A stretch of 64,000 bases of DNA from Streptomyces sp. WZ-12. Its GTDB lineage: Bacteria > Actinomycetota > Actinomycetes > Streptomycetales > Streptomycetaceae. Positions 26,111 through 33,857 of this stretch are shown piece by piece (position 1 is the stretch's first letter; each line of letters begins with the position of its first letter). A model generated the notes under the pieces. That model had not been told where the DNA came from. It did no database searches and saw only the letters and a program-made list of their open reading frames with translations. Made by a program: the position numbers and the translations under genes. The stretch spans positions 8,295,001-8,359,000 of the forward strand of contig NZ_CP118574.1 of assembly GCF_028898845.1 (NCBI RefSeq). Reading direction: 5' to 3'.

Positions 26111-27300
26111 GATGCCTGCCGGCTGAAGAACTGGATCTCGGCCATGGCGACGGGCATGCGCGGCTTCAGCCCGGGGTTGACCGCCGCGATCCGCACCTCC
26201 AGCGCGGTCACGCCGTCGATGCCCAGGTCGAAGCGCTGGGGTCCTGGCTGGTCACCGAGATTGATGGTCTTCTCCACAACTCCCAGGTCGGTGGTGGTCG
26301 CGGTCACCGTGATCTTCGTCGGTCGACCGGCCTCGAAGAACTGACCGGGCGTCTTCGACGCACCGTTGACGATGACGAGGGAGGTCAGCCGGAACGGTGC
26401 CTGGAATGTGGCCGTCCAGTATTCGCCGACCACGTCCTGGCCGCTGCCCTGCGGCGCCCATGCCTTGTTGTCGACACCGTCGGACGCCAGGTCGGGACCG
26501 AAGCCCTTGGCGGAGCTGGAGGCGGAGACGGACTCCGGCGCGACCATGTGCTGGGCCAGGAAACGGTCCTTGACCAGTGGCACCGCACGCTCCGCGGCGG
26601 CAGCGACGCTGCCCATCGAGACCCCGGCGACCAGGCACACCGGCAGCGCGGCGAGCAGGACGTTCCAGCGGCGGTCCCAGTGCCACACCTCGGGCCGTTC
26701 CACGTACTCCTGGCGCAGCCGTTCCCAGCGGGTGGGCACCGGTGGCTCGGGCTCCGGGCGCAGCAGGGCGCCGCAGGGATGGCAGTACGTCCGGGACTCC
26801 GCGTTGGGCTCCCGGCACTCGGGGCACAGCAGGAGGTGTGACAGGTCGATGGGTGGTGTGTCCGCGACCGCGTGAGTGTGCTCGTACGGTGCGGTCTGCA
26901 GGACGAGTTCGCCGGTGATGACCCGGGGGTAGGCGGCAGTGGGCTCCGGCACGGGCGCGGCGTATCCGGGGTAGTCCGACCAGGGCGCGGCGGCCGGGGA
27001 CGGCTCCAACACCCTGGCGTCGGCGGGCGGGGCGGGCTCCGGGGGGCCGTTCCACGGCTGGGGCCGCGCCGTCGGCGGGGCGGGTGGCGAGGTCGGTTGC
27101 GCGAAGAGCGGGTCGGGCCCGGTAGCCGGGGCGGGCTCCGGCCGTACCGCCCGGTTCCGGCCGGTGGTGTCCCACCCCAGATATGCGCCGCACGAGACGC
27201 AGAACATCTCGCCCGGGTAGGCCACCACCCCACAACTGCCGCACATGTCCCGCTCGTCGGGCTGATGCCAACCCCGGTGGCCGGACGAGGCCGATCCCAT
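26107..27300 (-). CDS. Zinc-ribbon membrane protein with discoidin-like C-terminal domain
   Basis: The 397-residue product starts from an ATG whose A is shared with the upstream TGA stop (TGATG), with a GGAGG site. It has two zinc ribbons: CGSCG with CVSCG near residues 18-36, and CPECR with CHPCG near residues 155-180. They are separated by a Pro-rich linker. A transmembrane helix follows (LLAALPVCLVAGVSMGSVAA, about 210-230). The C-terminal domain, with SASSSAKGFGPDLASDGVDN, looks like an F5/8 (discoidin) type carbohydrate- or lipid-binding fold. Two zinc ribbons inside and a binding domain outside would suit a protein that tethers a cytoplasmic particle to the membrane. The role is inferred. 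Confidence 0.7.
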   Translation of the reverse strand: MGSASSGHRGWHQPDERDMCGSCGVVAYPGEMFCVSCGAYLGWDTTGRNRAVRPEPAPATGPDPLFAQPTSPPAPPTARPQPWNGPPEPAPPADARVLEPSPAAAPWSDYPGYAAPVPEPTAAYPRVITGELVLQTAPYEHTHAVADTPPIDLSHLLLCPECREPNAESRTYCHPCGALLRPEPEPPVPTRWERLRQEYVERPEVWHWDRRWNVLLAALPVCLVAGVSMGSVAAAAERAVPLVKDRFLAQHMVAPESVSASSSAKGFGPDLASDGVDNKAWAPQGSGQDVVGEYWTATFQAPFRLTSLVIVNGASKTPGQFFEAGRPTKITVTATTTDLGVVEKTINLGDQPGPQRFDLGIDGVTALEVRIAAVNPGLKPRMPVAMAEIQFFSRQAS

Positions 27301-27947
27301 CAGCGGCCACCTCCTGGTGCGTGCGGTGCACTCAGCGGGTCCGCGTCGTCCGCCACGGCGACCTCGGCCGTGACATGGGCCGGGAGCCATTCCCGTACGA
27401 GCTCCACCACGTCATCCACCACCCACGGGCGGTCCGCCGCCGTGCCGTGCGGGAGCAGTACCCGCACGCGGACCCAACTCCCCGCCGGCACCGGCACGGA
27501 GGGGTCCTCGGGGCCGGCCGAGCAGTGCGTACCGCCGGATTCGGTGAGCTCCAACCGCCCGCCCAGTACGTGCCGGACGAGCAGTTCGAGCCCGGTCCGG
27601 GTGCCGCGCAGGCCGTGCAGCCGGTGGCCGAGGAGCAGCGCGTTGCGCCGGCCGACGGTCCCCACGCAGGCGGGCAGCGAGGTGTTGGTCCACCCCAGCA
27701 TCCAGGCGACGAAGTCATCGGGTGCGGTGTGCGGGCTGAAGTAGGCGTCCAGGCAGTCGAGCGCGGTGATCAGCGGGGCCAGGGCGTCGTCGAAGCCGGC
27801 GATGAACCGGTCGGCGAAGTGCCCCTGCCGGTAGCTCTCGGGCAGGATCGCGCGCAGCGACCGGCTTCCGGGCACCAGCGGTGGCAGGGGAGGTGCGGAA
27901 GCGGCCGGCGCCGGCGGTGCGGGGGGTGGTGACGGCAGTCTTTCCAT
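27300..27947 (-). CDS. Phage tail protein I-like baseplate protein
   Basis: The 215-residue product has a Pro/Ala-rich start, then a tail-protein-I-like core: SLRAILPESYRQGHFADRFI, LDCLDAYFSPHTAPDDFVAW, and RTRTGLELLVRHVLGG. P2 gpI-like proteins belong to the baseplate wedge that links the sheath baseplate to the spike hub. Its place directly after the gpJ-like gene is the same as in phage and CIS clusters. Its stop codon shares one base with the start of the zinc-ribbon protein. Confidence 0.8.
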   Translation of the reverse strand: MERLPSPPPAPPAPAASAPPLPPLVPGSRSLRAILPESYRQGHFADRFIAGFDDALAPLITALDCLDAYFSPHTAPDDFVAWMLGWTNTSLPACVGTVGRRNALLLGHRLHGLRGTRTGLELLVRHVLGGRLELTESGGTHCSAGPEDPSVPVPAGSWVRVRVLLPHGTAADRPWVVDDVVELVREWLPAHVTAEVAVADDADPLSAPHAPGGGR

Positions 27948-27996
27948 CGTTCTCGTCGCGTCTTCCCGTTCTCTTTTCGTGTGGACGTCCGGCCAT

Positions 27997-29952
27997 CTAG
28001 CGGTTCTTCACGGCCACTTGGTGGCGGAAGGAGAGGAACAGCGTCGCCGGACCGACCTCGATCCGGTCGGTGGGGGCCTGCCGCTCGCCCGTGCCGAGGT
28101 CGGCCGGGTACATCTCCAGCTTGGCCACCGACTCGACGCCTTCGCAGCGCGCGCTGACCGCGTACAGATCGCTCAGCCGCAGCGCCCGCCCCAGTGGCCA
28201 GCCCGAGCGGCGCTCGCCGCCGGGCGCGGACGGCAGCGGACTCAGGCACTCGTACAGCGCGCGCAGCACCCGCTCCCGGACCTCCTGCCGGTCCGCGCCC
28301 TTGACCGCCTCCACCTCGGCGACGACCGTCACCCCCTGGTACCCGGGGCCGCTGACGGACACCGACACCCCCAGCGGACGGGCCGCTTCCACGGCGCGGG
28401 CGGCACCGGTCAGCAGTGCCTCGGAGGGCACCAACGCGCGCCAACCGTCCTCGTCGCGCACGTCCGCTACCTGAGGGACGATCAAAATCCTTACCAGCCC
28501 GGCGCGTTCGGAGCCGGCCGGCTCGGCCACGCACTCGATGCGGCCCGCCTCGCGGCAGGCCGCCGCCGCGATCGACTCGTAGTCGCGGGCGGTCACGGCC
28601 CGGTCCCGCGTGCGCAACCAGTGCCCGGCCCGCCGCCGGACGTTCTCCAGCGACTCGGCGTCCACTCCGCCGGTGGCGGGGCCACGGTTCGCCACCCGGG
28701 AGACCAGCGCGACCGGGGTGCGCAGCACGGTCAGGGTGCCGGCGGCCACATTGCCGGCTCGGCCACCGCCGCGCCGGTAGGAACCCGCCGTGATCCGGGC
28801 GCCGATCTCCGGCACCGCACCGTACTGGCGCATCTCCCCGTGCGGCTGCCGCACGGACGGGCCGAACCGCACGGTGCCGCTCACCTCGTCCACCGTCGCG
28901 TGCCGGTCGGTCGGCGAGGAGTCGGCGAACGAGGGGACCGCCCGCCACACCTGCCGACCGCTCTTGGTCTCCACCGACACCGTGCGCAGCGACCCGGCGG
29001 CCACCGGGGTGCGGTGGAGCGCGAAGGACTGCCCCGGTGTGCCGTCCGAGACGCCGAGTTCGTCGCGCGGCACGGTCTCGCCCTCCACCGCGTCGGTGGT
29101 CCCGCCGAGGGTGTACGCCTCCAGGGCGCCCACCGTGGGGGAGGCGGAGTACGCCGGTCGACCGGGCCCGGCCTCGGTGACCCGGCAGCGCAGCCAGCCC
29201 GCGCGGCGCCGCCCGATGAGTGAGGCGGTATGCCCCTCGGGCAGGTGCAGCACGATCTCCCCGGGCCGGTTCAGGCCCCCCGTCCCGTCGCTCTCGACCT
29301 CACAGGCCACCCAGCCCTCCCCGCACCACGCCTCCCAGACCCGCGGCGGACGGCGGGGGTCGACACCCACCCCGTCCAACCGGCAGTCCACCCGCAGCGC
29401 CACCGCGCACCGCGGGGCTGCCTGCGACAGGCCGACCAGCAGGGTGTCACCGGGCGCCGGCGGCTGCGCGAAACAGGTCACCGGCTCGCCCGCCAGGAAG
29501 CGTTCGGTGACCAACTCGGGCGGCTGCGCGGCCGACGCCGTGCCGATCTGCCCCAGCGCGGTCGAGGCGATCTGCAACTCCCGGTCGACGGTGAAGACAT
29601 GGGCGGGCGCGCTACCCGTGCGCGGCGTGGCCACCTCGGTCCCCACCGGTACGCGGAGGTCGGCCTCCTGCGGAGCGGAGAGGTGGAACGTCAGCTCGGT
29701 ACGGGCGGCTTGAGGAGCCGTCAGCTGAACGCCCAGGAGATCCAGGAACTCCAGGTGGACCTTCTCGGGGACCCGGTTGAGCCGGTACGACAGTTGGTCG
29801 ACCATCTGCGCGAACGCCTCGATGAGCGCCACACCCGGGTCGGAGACGTTGTGATCGGTCCACTCCGGGCAGCGGCGTTGGATGAACCGCTTGGCGTCGT
29901 CGACGAGGTCCTGGAACCTGCGGTCATCCAGGTGGGGGCTAGGCAGCGACAT
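27997..29952 (-). CDS. cis11: gpJ/gp6-like baseplate assembly protein (Cis11-like)
   Basis: The 651-residue product opens with DDRRFQDLVDDAKRFIQRRC and then WTDHNVSDPGVALIEAFAQM and SYRLNRVPEKVHLEFLDLLG, the hallmark start of the putative baseplate assembly family in contractile injection systems. The rest holds beta-rich domains and a segment AVTARDYESIAAAACREAGR common to gpJ-like proteins. It forms the wedge ring of the baseplate around the spike. Its start lies 14 bases inside the end of the gp25-like gene, so translation is coupled. Confidence 0.88.
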   Translation of the reverse strand: MSLPSPHLDDRRFQDLVDDAKRFIQRRCPEWTDHNVSDPGVALIEAFAQMVDQLSYRLNRVPEKVHLEFLDLLGVQLTAPQAARTELTFHLSAPQEADLRVPVGTEVATPRTGSAPAHVFTVDRELQIASTALGQIGTASAAQPPELVTERFLAGEPVTCFAQPPAPGDTLLVGLSQAAPRCAVALRVDCRLDGVGVDPRRPPRVWEAWCGEGWVACEVESDGTGGLNRPGEIVLHLPEGHTASLIGRRRAGWLRCRVTEAGPGRPAYSASPTVGALEAYTLGGTTDAVEGETVPRDELGVSDGTPGQSFALHRTPVAAGSLRTVSVETKSGRQVWRAVPSFADSSPTDRHATVDEVSGTVRFGPSVRQPHGEMRQYGAVPEIGARITAGSYRRGGGRAGNVAAGTLTVLRTPVALVSRVANRGPATGGVDAESLENVRRRAGHWLRTRDRAVTARDYESIAAAACREAGRIECVAEPAGSERAGLVRILIVPQVADVRDEDGWRALVPSEALLTGAARAVEAARPLGVSVSVSGPGYQGVTVVAEVEAVKGADRQEVRERVLRALYECLSPLPSAPGGERRSGWPLGRALRLSDLYAVSARCEGVESVAKLEMYPADLGTGERQAPTDRIEVGPATLFLSFRHQVAVKNR

Positions 29953-30409
29953 CGTCTTCCCTCCTCGACGCCGGCAAGGCGTCGAGTTGCTGATCGAGGT
30001 GCGCTCCCGCGCCGTCGTGGGCGGGGATCACGTAGAACGGATGGACCAGATTGCGGCGGCTGTTGGTGCCGGCCAGGCGGTACCCGACGTGGATGTCCAG
30101 GACCTCCTGGTGCTCGGCGGCCTGCACCACGCGCACGTCCTCCACCGTGATCCGCGGCTCCCAGCGCTCCAGGGCCCGCCGTACCTCGTGCGCGATGGCA
30201 CCGCTGGTGGACGCGTCGAAGGAGCCGAAGACCCGGTCGCGGATGGCGCAGCCGAACTCCGGCCGCATGGGCCGCTCGCCCGGTTCGGTGCCCAGGACGA
30301 GCCGGATCGCCTGCTCCACGTCGGCGGAGCCCTCGGCCATCGCCACCCCGCCGGACGGGCTGACACCCAGGGGGAAGGCCCAGCCCCGGCCGATGAAGAA
30401 GTCAGACAC
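29939..30409 (-). CDS. cis9: GPW/gp25-like baseplate protein (Cis9-like)
   Basis: A 156-residue protein starting from GTG at 30409, five bases after the PAAR stop. It contains WAFPLGVSPSGGVAMAEGSA, then VEQAIRLVLGTEPGERPMRP and FGCAIRDRVFGS, the standard gp25 signature. gp25 proteins connect sheath and baseplate and start sheath assembly. A longer reading in the same frame runs through the PAAR gene and is ignored because the conserved domain begins at VSDFFIGRGW. The C-terminal 30 residues are an acidic, disordered extension. Confidence 0.88.
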   Translation of the reverse strand: MSDFFIGRGWAFPLGVSPSGGVAMAEGSADVEQAIRLVLGTEPGERPMRPEFGCAIRDRVFGSFDASTSGAIAHEVRRALERWEPRITVEDVRVVQAAEHQEVLDIHVGYRLAGTNSRRNLVHPFYVIPAHDGAGAHLDQQLDALPASRREDDVAA

Positions 30410-30414
30410 GGCGC

Positions 30415-30705
30415 TCAACCGCTGATCACGACGGTCGGGCAGCCGGCCACGATCATGCCGCCGCAGCCGAGGGTGTCGCCCATCGCCGCGGCCGGCATGC
30501 CGCCGATCAACACCTTGCGCACGGCGACGACCGGAACCGGCGGGATCGGCGGTATGTGGACGGGCCCCAGGCAGGTGGCCAACGCACCGGCCACGGCGGC
30601 CGGTTGACCGCCTATCAGGACGTTGGCCGCCATCGGCGGACCCGTCACCACTCCGGCCGCGGCGCCGTGCGCGGTCGGATCCCCTATGCGTGCGGCAGCA
30701 GGCAT
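30415..30705 (-). CDS. cis10: PAAR-domain spike tip protein (Cis10-like)
   Basis: A 96-residue protein almost entirely made of the PAAR fold: it starts MPAAARIGDPTAHG and repeats a VLIGGMPAA motif twice, ending in TLGCGGMIVAGCPTVVISG. PAAR proteins sharpen the tip of the VgrG-like spike and bind a metal ion through conserved His and Cys residues. It is 45 bases downstream of the spike gene, as expected for a spike-tip pair. Confidence 0.9.
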   Translation of the reverse strand: MPAAARIGDPTAHGAAAGVVTGPPMAANVLIGGQPAAVAGALATCLGPVHIPPIPPVPVVAVRKVLIGGMPAAAMGDTLGCGGMIVAGCPTVVISG

Positions 30706-30750
30706 GGTCGTACACTCCTCTCTACGGGGTCAACACCCCCTAAAATAAGG

Positions 30751-32550
30751 TCAGTTGATCTTTACGAGGGCGGCCGATATCTCGGCGAGGGCGCTGCCCG
30801 AGACCTTCATCTTCGCGGCGGCGCTGAGCTGGACGTCGGTACCGGAGAGTTCGACCTTGGTTCCGGAGAGCTGAAGGCCCTGCTGGGCGCTGACCGTGAC
30901 CTTCTGGCCCTTCAGCTCCAGCGGTGCCTGCCCCGCGTCCACGGTGATGCCGTGCTTGGCGGAGATCTCCACACTGCCGTCGCTGTGCACCGAGATCAGC
31001 GTGTTGTGCTGGTCCAACTGGAGCCGGAGCTTGCCGTCGCCGGTGATCAGGGTGGCCCCCATGCCCGGGCTGCCCGCGTCCAGCAGCTCCAGTCGGTGCC
31101 CCTCCTTCGAGGCGAACGACCGCCGGTTGGTCTTGCCCTTGCTCTTGTCGACCAAGTCAAGCTGGTGGGTGGCGAGTTGATCGACACCGTTGTAGAGCCC
31201 GCCCAGCACGTACGGTCGGTCCAGGAAGCCGTCCTCGAAGCCGACCAGCACCTCCTCGCCCACTTCCGGCAGTACGACGCCGTGACCGCCGCTGCCGCCG
31301 AGCTGCACCGTGCGCGCCCAGTCGCTCGTGTAGTCCGGGTCCAGCCACGGCAGTTGCACCTTGACCCGGCCCCGTTTCTGCTCGTCCTTGATGTCGACGA
31401 CCTTGCCTGGGTGCAGCCCGTGGAAGCGGCGCAGCCCCGCCTCGCCGTCCCCGGGGCGACCGACGCGGAGCCGGTCCGCCCCCTCATCGACCGTGACGGA
31501 CGTCAAGTAACCCGATTCCGGGTGGTATTCATGGCAGACACCGGTCACGGTGTAGCGCCCCTGGAACCGTGGGCCCAACCCGCCGAGGGTCACCGCGGAC
31601 CCGAGCCGCAGCCGCGGCTCGCCCCGGACGACCGCCCGCAGCCGGGTCAGCCCCGCGCTCACCTCCTGCGCCATGACCTCCGCGACCTGCTCGACCTCGT
31701 GCTGGGTGCCGCGCGGCAACCTCGCCAGCAACAGCGGTTCCCCGCGTACCGCACCCGGCGCCGCCCGCCACGCCACGTCCCGCCGCTGCGACCCTTCCGG
31801 CTTCCTCCGCGCGGCGAAGGGCTCCTTGCGCTCGGGGTCCCAGGCGCGCACCGCCACCTCGGTCACCTGCTCGCGCAGGGACGCCACGGACGACACCTTC
31901 ACCAGGTTCTCGCCGAATTCCAAGGCGTAGGGGCTCTGCCGGGACGGGGTGCCCTTCGCCGGCCCGTCCGCGGCTCGTGTCGGCCGGGCGAAGTGCAGCT
32001 TGCCTTCCCGGAAGAACAGCTCGCACCCGTTCTCCCGGGCGAGGTGGGCCAGGAAATCCCAGTCGGACATGGCCGGTTGGGACAGGAACGGGTACTTCGG
32101 CCCGGTGCGGTCGACGGTTCCGGTGGGCACCCCCGTCAGCTTCGCCACTTCCTCGACGATCTCCCCGGCCGACATCTGGTGATAGGCGAGGACCCGCACG
32201 CCGCGCCGCAACCGGTGCGCGTGATCCTCGGCGCGCACCACGGTGAACACCCCGCCGCCCGCCGCCCCGGCCTCCGCCGACGCGCGGGTCTCACAGTCGG
32301 TCACCTCGCCCTCGAAGAGTGCGTGCCCGCCGTCCGCGGCAAAGGCGGTCAGCCGCACCGTGCTGCCCAGGTCGATGTCACCCCCGGCCAGGAGTGCGGC
32401 CCCCTGCGGGCCCCGGAAGCCGAGTTCGGCGGAGGCCGAGGCGCGGCCGTTCTCCTCCACGCGCGCCCAGGCGAGGGCGGTGTCACAGGCGGGCGGCAGG
32501 CGTCGGCCGTTGATCCAGATGCCCAGTCCGGCCGTATGACGTCCAGTCAT
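30751..32550 (-). CDS. cis8: VgrG-like spike protein (Cis8-like)
   Basis: The 599-residue product is a fused gp27/gp5-type spike. The N-terminal hub domains (residues 1-350) include LAHLARENGCELFFREGKLH. A gp5 OB-fold follows, with DPDYTSDWARTVQLGGSGGH and EVLVGFEDGFLDRPYVLGGL. The end is a repetitive beta-helix (QKVTVSAQQGLQLSGTKVEL and similar). Together these form the trimeric needle that pierces the target membrane. The beta-helix is short, and the protein carries no extra enzymatic domain. Confidence 0.9.
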   Translation of the reverse strand: MTGRHTAGLGIWINGRRLPPACDTALAWARVEENGRASASAELGFRGPQGAALLAGGDIDLGSTVRLTAFAADGGHALFEGEVTDCETRASAEAGAAGGGVFTVVRAEDHAHRLRRGVRVLAYHQMSAGEIVEEVAKLTGVPTGTVDRTGPKYPFLSQPAMSDWDFLAHLARENGCELFFREGKLHFARPTRAADGPAKGTPSRQSPYALEFGENLVKVSSVASLREQVTEVAVRAWDPERKEPFAARRKPEGSQRRDVAWRAAPGAVRGEPLLLARLPRGTQHEVEQVAEVMAQEVSAGLTRLRAVVRGEPRLRLGSAVTLGGLGPRFQGRYTVTGVCHEYHPESGYLTSVTVDEGADRLRVGRPGDGEAGLRRFHGLHPGKVVDIKDEQKRGRVKVQLPWLDPDYTSDWARTVQLGGSGGHGVVLPEVGEEVLVGFEDGFLDRPYVLGGLYNGVDQLATHQLDLVDKSKGKTNRRSFASKEGHRLELLDAGSPGMGATLITGDGKLRLQLDQHNTLISVHSDGSVEISAKHGITVDAGQAPLELKGQKVTVSAQQGLQLSGTKVELSGTDVQLSAAAKMKVSGSALAEISAALVKIN

Positions 32551-32598
32551 GTTCGTGCGCAGTCCTCTCGGTTGGCCAGACAGCCAGTCGTTCGACGG

Positions 32599-33294
32599 TC
32601 AGTGGTTGTCGGCGGCGCCTGGCAGCAACAGGACCTGGCCCGGCTCGATCTTCGATACGTCGGTGATGCCATTGAGCTCGGCGATCGCGCGGTACTGCGT
32701 CGACCCGGTACTGGCGAAGGCGACGGACGGCAGCGAGTCGCCCCGAACGACCACATGCGACCGCCGCGACGAGGGAGAACCAGACGTCGGGTTCTGCCCC
32801 GCCGTCGTCATGCCGATCTCCTCCAGGGTGATCTCACACACCGCTCGCAGCGGTTCGCCGTCCGCGGAGAAGCGGGTGTACGTCGCCTTGACCCCGCTGA
32901 GGAACGCGACGAAGGACACCGACTCGAAGCCGCCCCAGCGGAACCTGACCCAAGGGGGCGAGGGGCGGTCGTCGAAGCGGCTGCCCTCGGTGGGCGTGCA
33001 GCAGCCCAGCAGCGTACTGACCCGGGCGTCCACCGACTTGCCCTTGGTGTCCTTGGCATCGAGCACCACGGACATGGCGAGCACCCGCGGCCGACTGCCG
33101 GTGAACTCCGGTACCGAAGTGTGTTGCGCCAGCCGGGCGTTGTGCCGCGCCCAGGACACCTCCTTGACCAACGAGAGTTCGGCCGGGTTGAACTGGAACT
33201 CGATCTGGTCGGTCAGCCCGCCCGGCCCCGACTGCCCGCCGGTCGGCGGCGCATAGATCTCCAGGGTGGCCTTCACCATCTTCTTCTCCGGCAT
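32599..33294 (-). CDS. cis7: LysM baseplate hub protein (Cis7-like)
   Basis: A 231-residue protein. I chose the ATG at 33292-33294 because of its strong GGAGG ribosome site; a longer frame adds 21 charged residues. The N-terminal 165 residues match the CIS tube-protein-like fold (LTDQIEFQFNPAELSLVKEV, RPRVLAMSVVLDAKDTKG). A LysM motif closes the protein (HVVVRGDSLPSVAFASTGST, then IEPGQVLLLP). In phage and CIS the equivalent (gp53/Afp7) sits at the hub between tube and spike. It is followed by the spike gene at 48 bases. Confidence 0.85.
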   Translation of the reverse strand: MPEKKMVKATLEIYAPPTGGQSGPGGLTDQIEFQFNPAELSLVKEVSWARHNARLAQHTSVPEFTGSRPRVLAMSVVLDAKDTKGKSVDARVSTLLGCCTPTEGSRFDDRPSPPWVRFRWGGFESVSFVAFLSGVKATYTRFSADGEPLRAVCEITLEEIGMTTAGQNPTSGSPSSRRSHVVVRGDSLPSVAFASTGSTQYRAIAELNGITDVSKIEPGQVLLLPGAADNH

Positions 33295-33378
33295 GGCCCC
33301 TCCTTCTTGTCCTTCTTGCTCGTGCTGCTCGCTCGTACGGGGTGCAGGTGCGCTCACACCTGCGGGAATTGGGGCGGA

Positions 33379-33816
33379 CTACGCGCCGCCCTGGCGGAAG
33401 AAGCCGCCGTGGACGAACTCGATCTCCTCCGTGGCGATGCCGGCACTGCCGGCGTCCAACGTCGGCCCCCGCCACGCCACGGGCACCACGTCCCGAAGCT
33501 CCCACTGGGCCACCACCTCGCCGTTGGTGCCCAGGCAGGAGATCTGGCCGGTCAACCGGTCCGGCCTGCGCACCGACTCCTGGACCCACTGGCACAGGTC
33601 GACGTTGGTTGCGGCCACCGGACGGGTCACCACCAACGGCGCATATCTGATACGGGTGTTGAGGTAGACCGGGGACTCGTTGATCCCGCCCTCGACGACC
33701 TCGTCCACCTCCACCGACAGGGCCAGCCCGCTGCACCGGGTGAAGTACCCGAGGTCCATGCTGTCGATCGTGAGCGAGAACCGGTTCACCGTTATCGCCG
33801 TCGGGTCCTTGGGCAT
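33379..33816 (-). CDS. cis5: Second inner-tube protein, tube initiator (Cis5-like)
   Basis: A 145-residue gp19-type tube protein: PTAITVNRFSLTIDSMDLGY, then FTRCSGLALSVEVDEVVEGG, and a closing beta strand region ending in EEIEFVHGGFFRQGG. In AFP/PVC-like particles a second tube paralogue (Afp5) caps the spike and starts the tube. Here it is separated from the main tube gene by the large disordered gene and two small genes, which fits an initiator role next to baseplate genes. The upstream GGAGG is 12 bases from the ATG, rather far, so initiation may be weak. Confidence 0.82.
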   Translation of the reverse strand: MPKDPTAITVNRFSLTIDSMDLGYFTRCSGLALSVEVDEVVEGGINESPVYLNTRIRYAPLVVTRPVAATNVDLCQWVQESVRRPDRLTGQISCLGTNGEVVAQWELRDVVPVAWRGPTLDAGSAGIATEEIEFVHGGFFRQGGA

Positions 33817-33857
33817 GATGTGCCTGGACCTCCTTTCCGTTGGTTGTGAAGGGAGAC

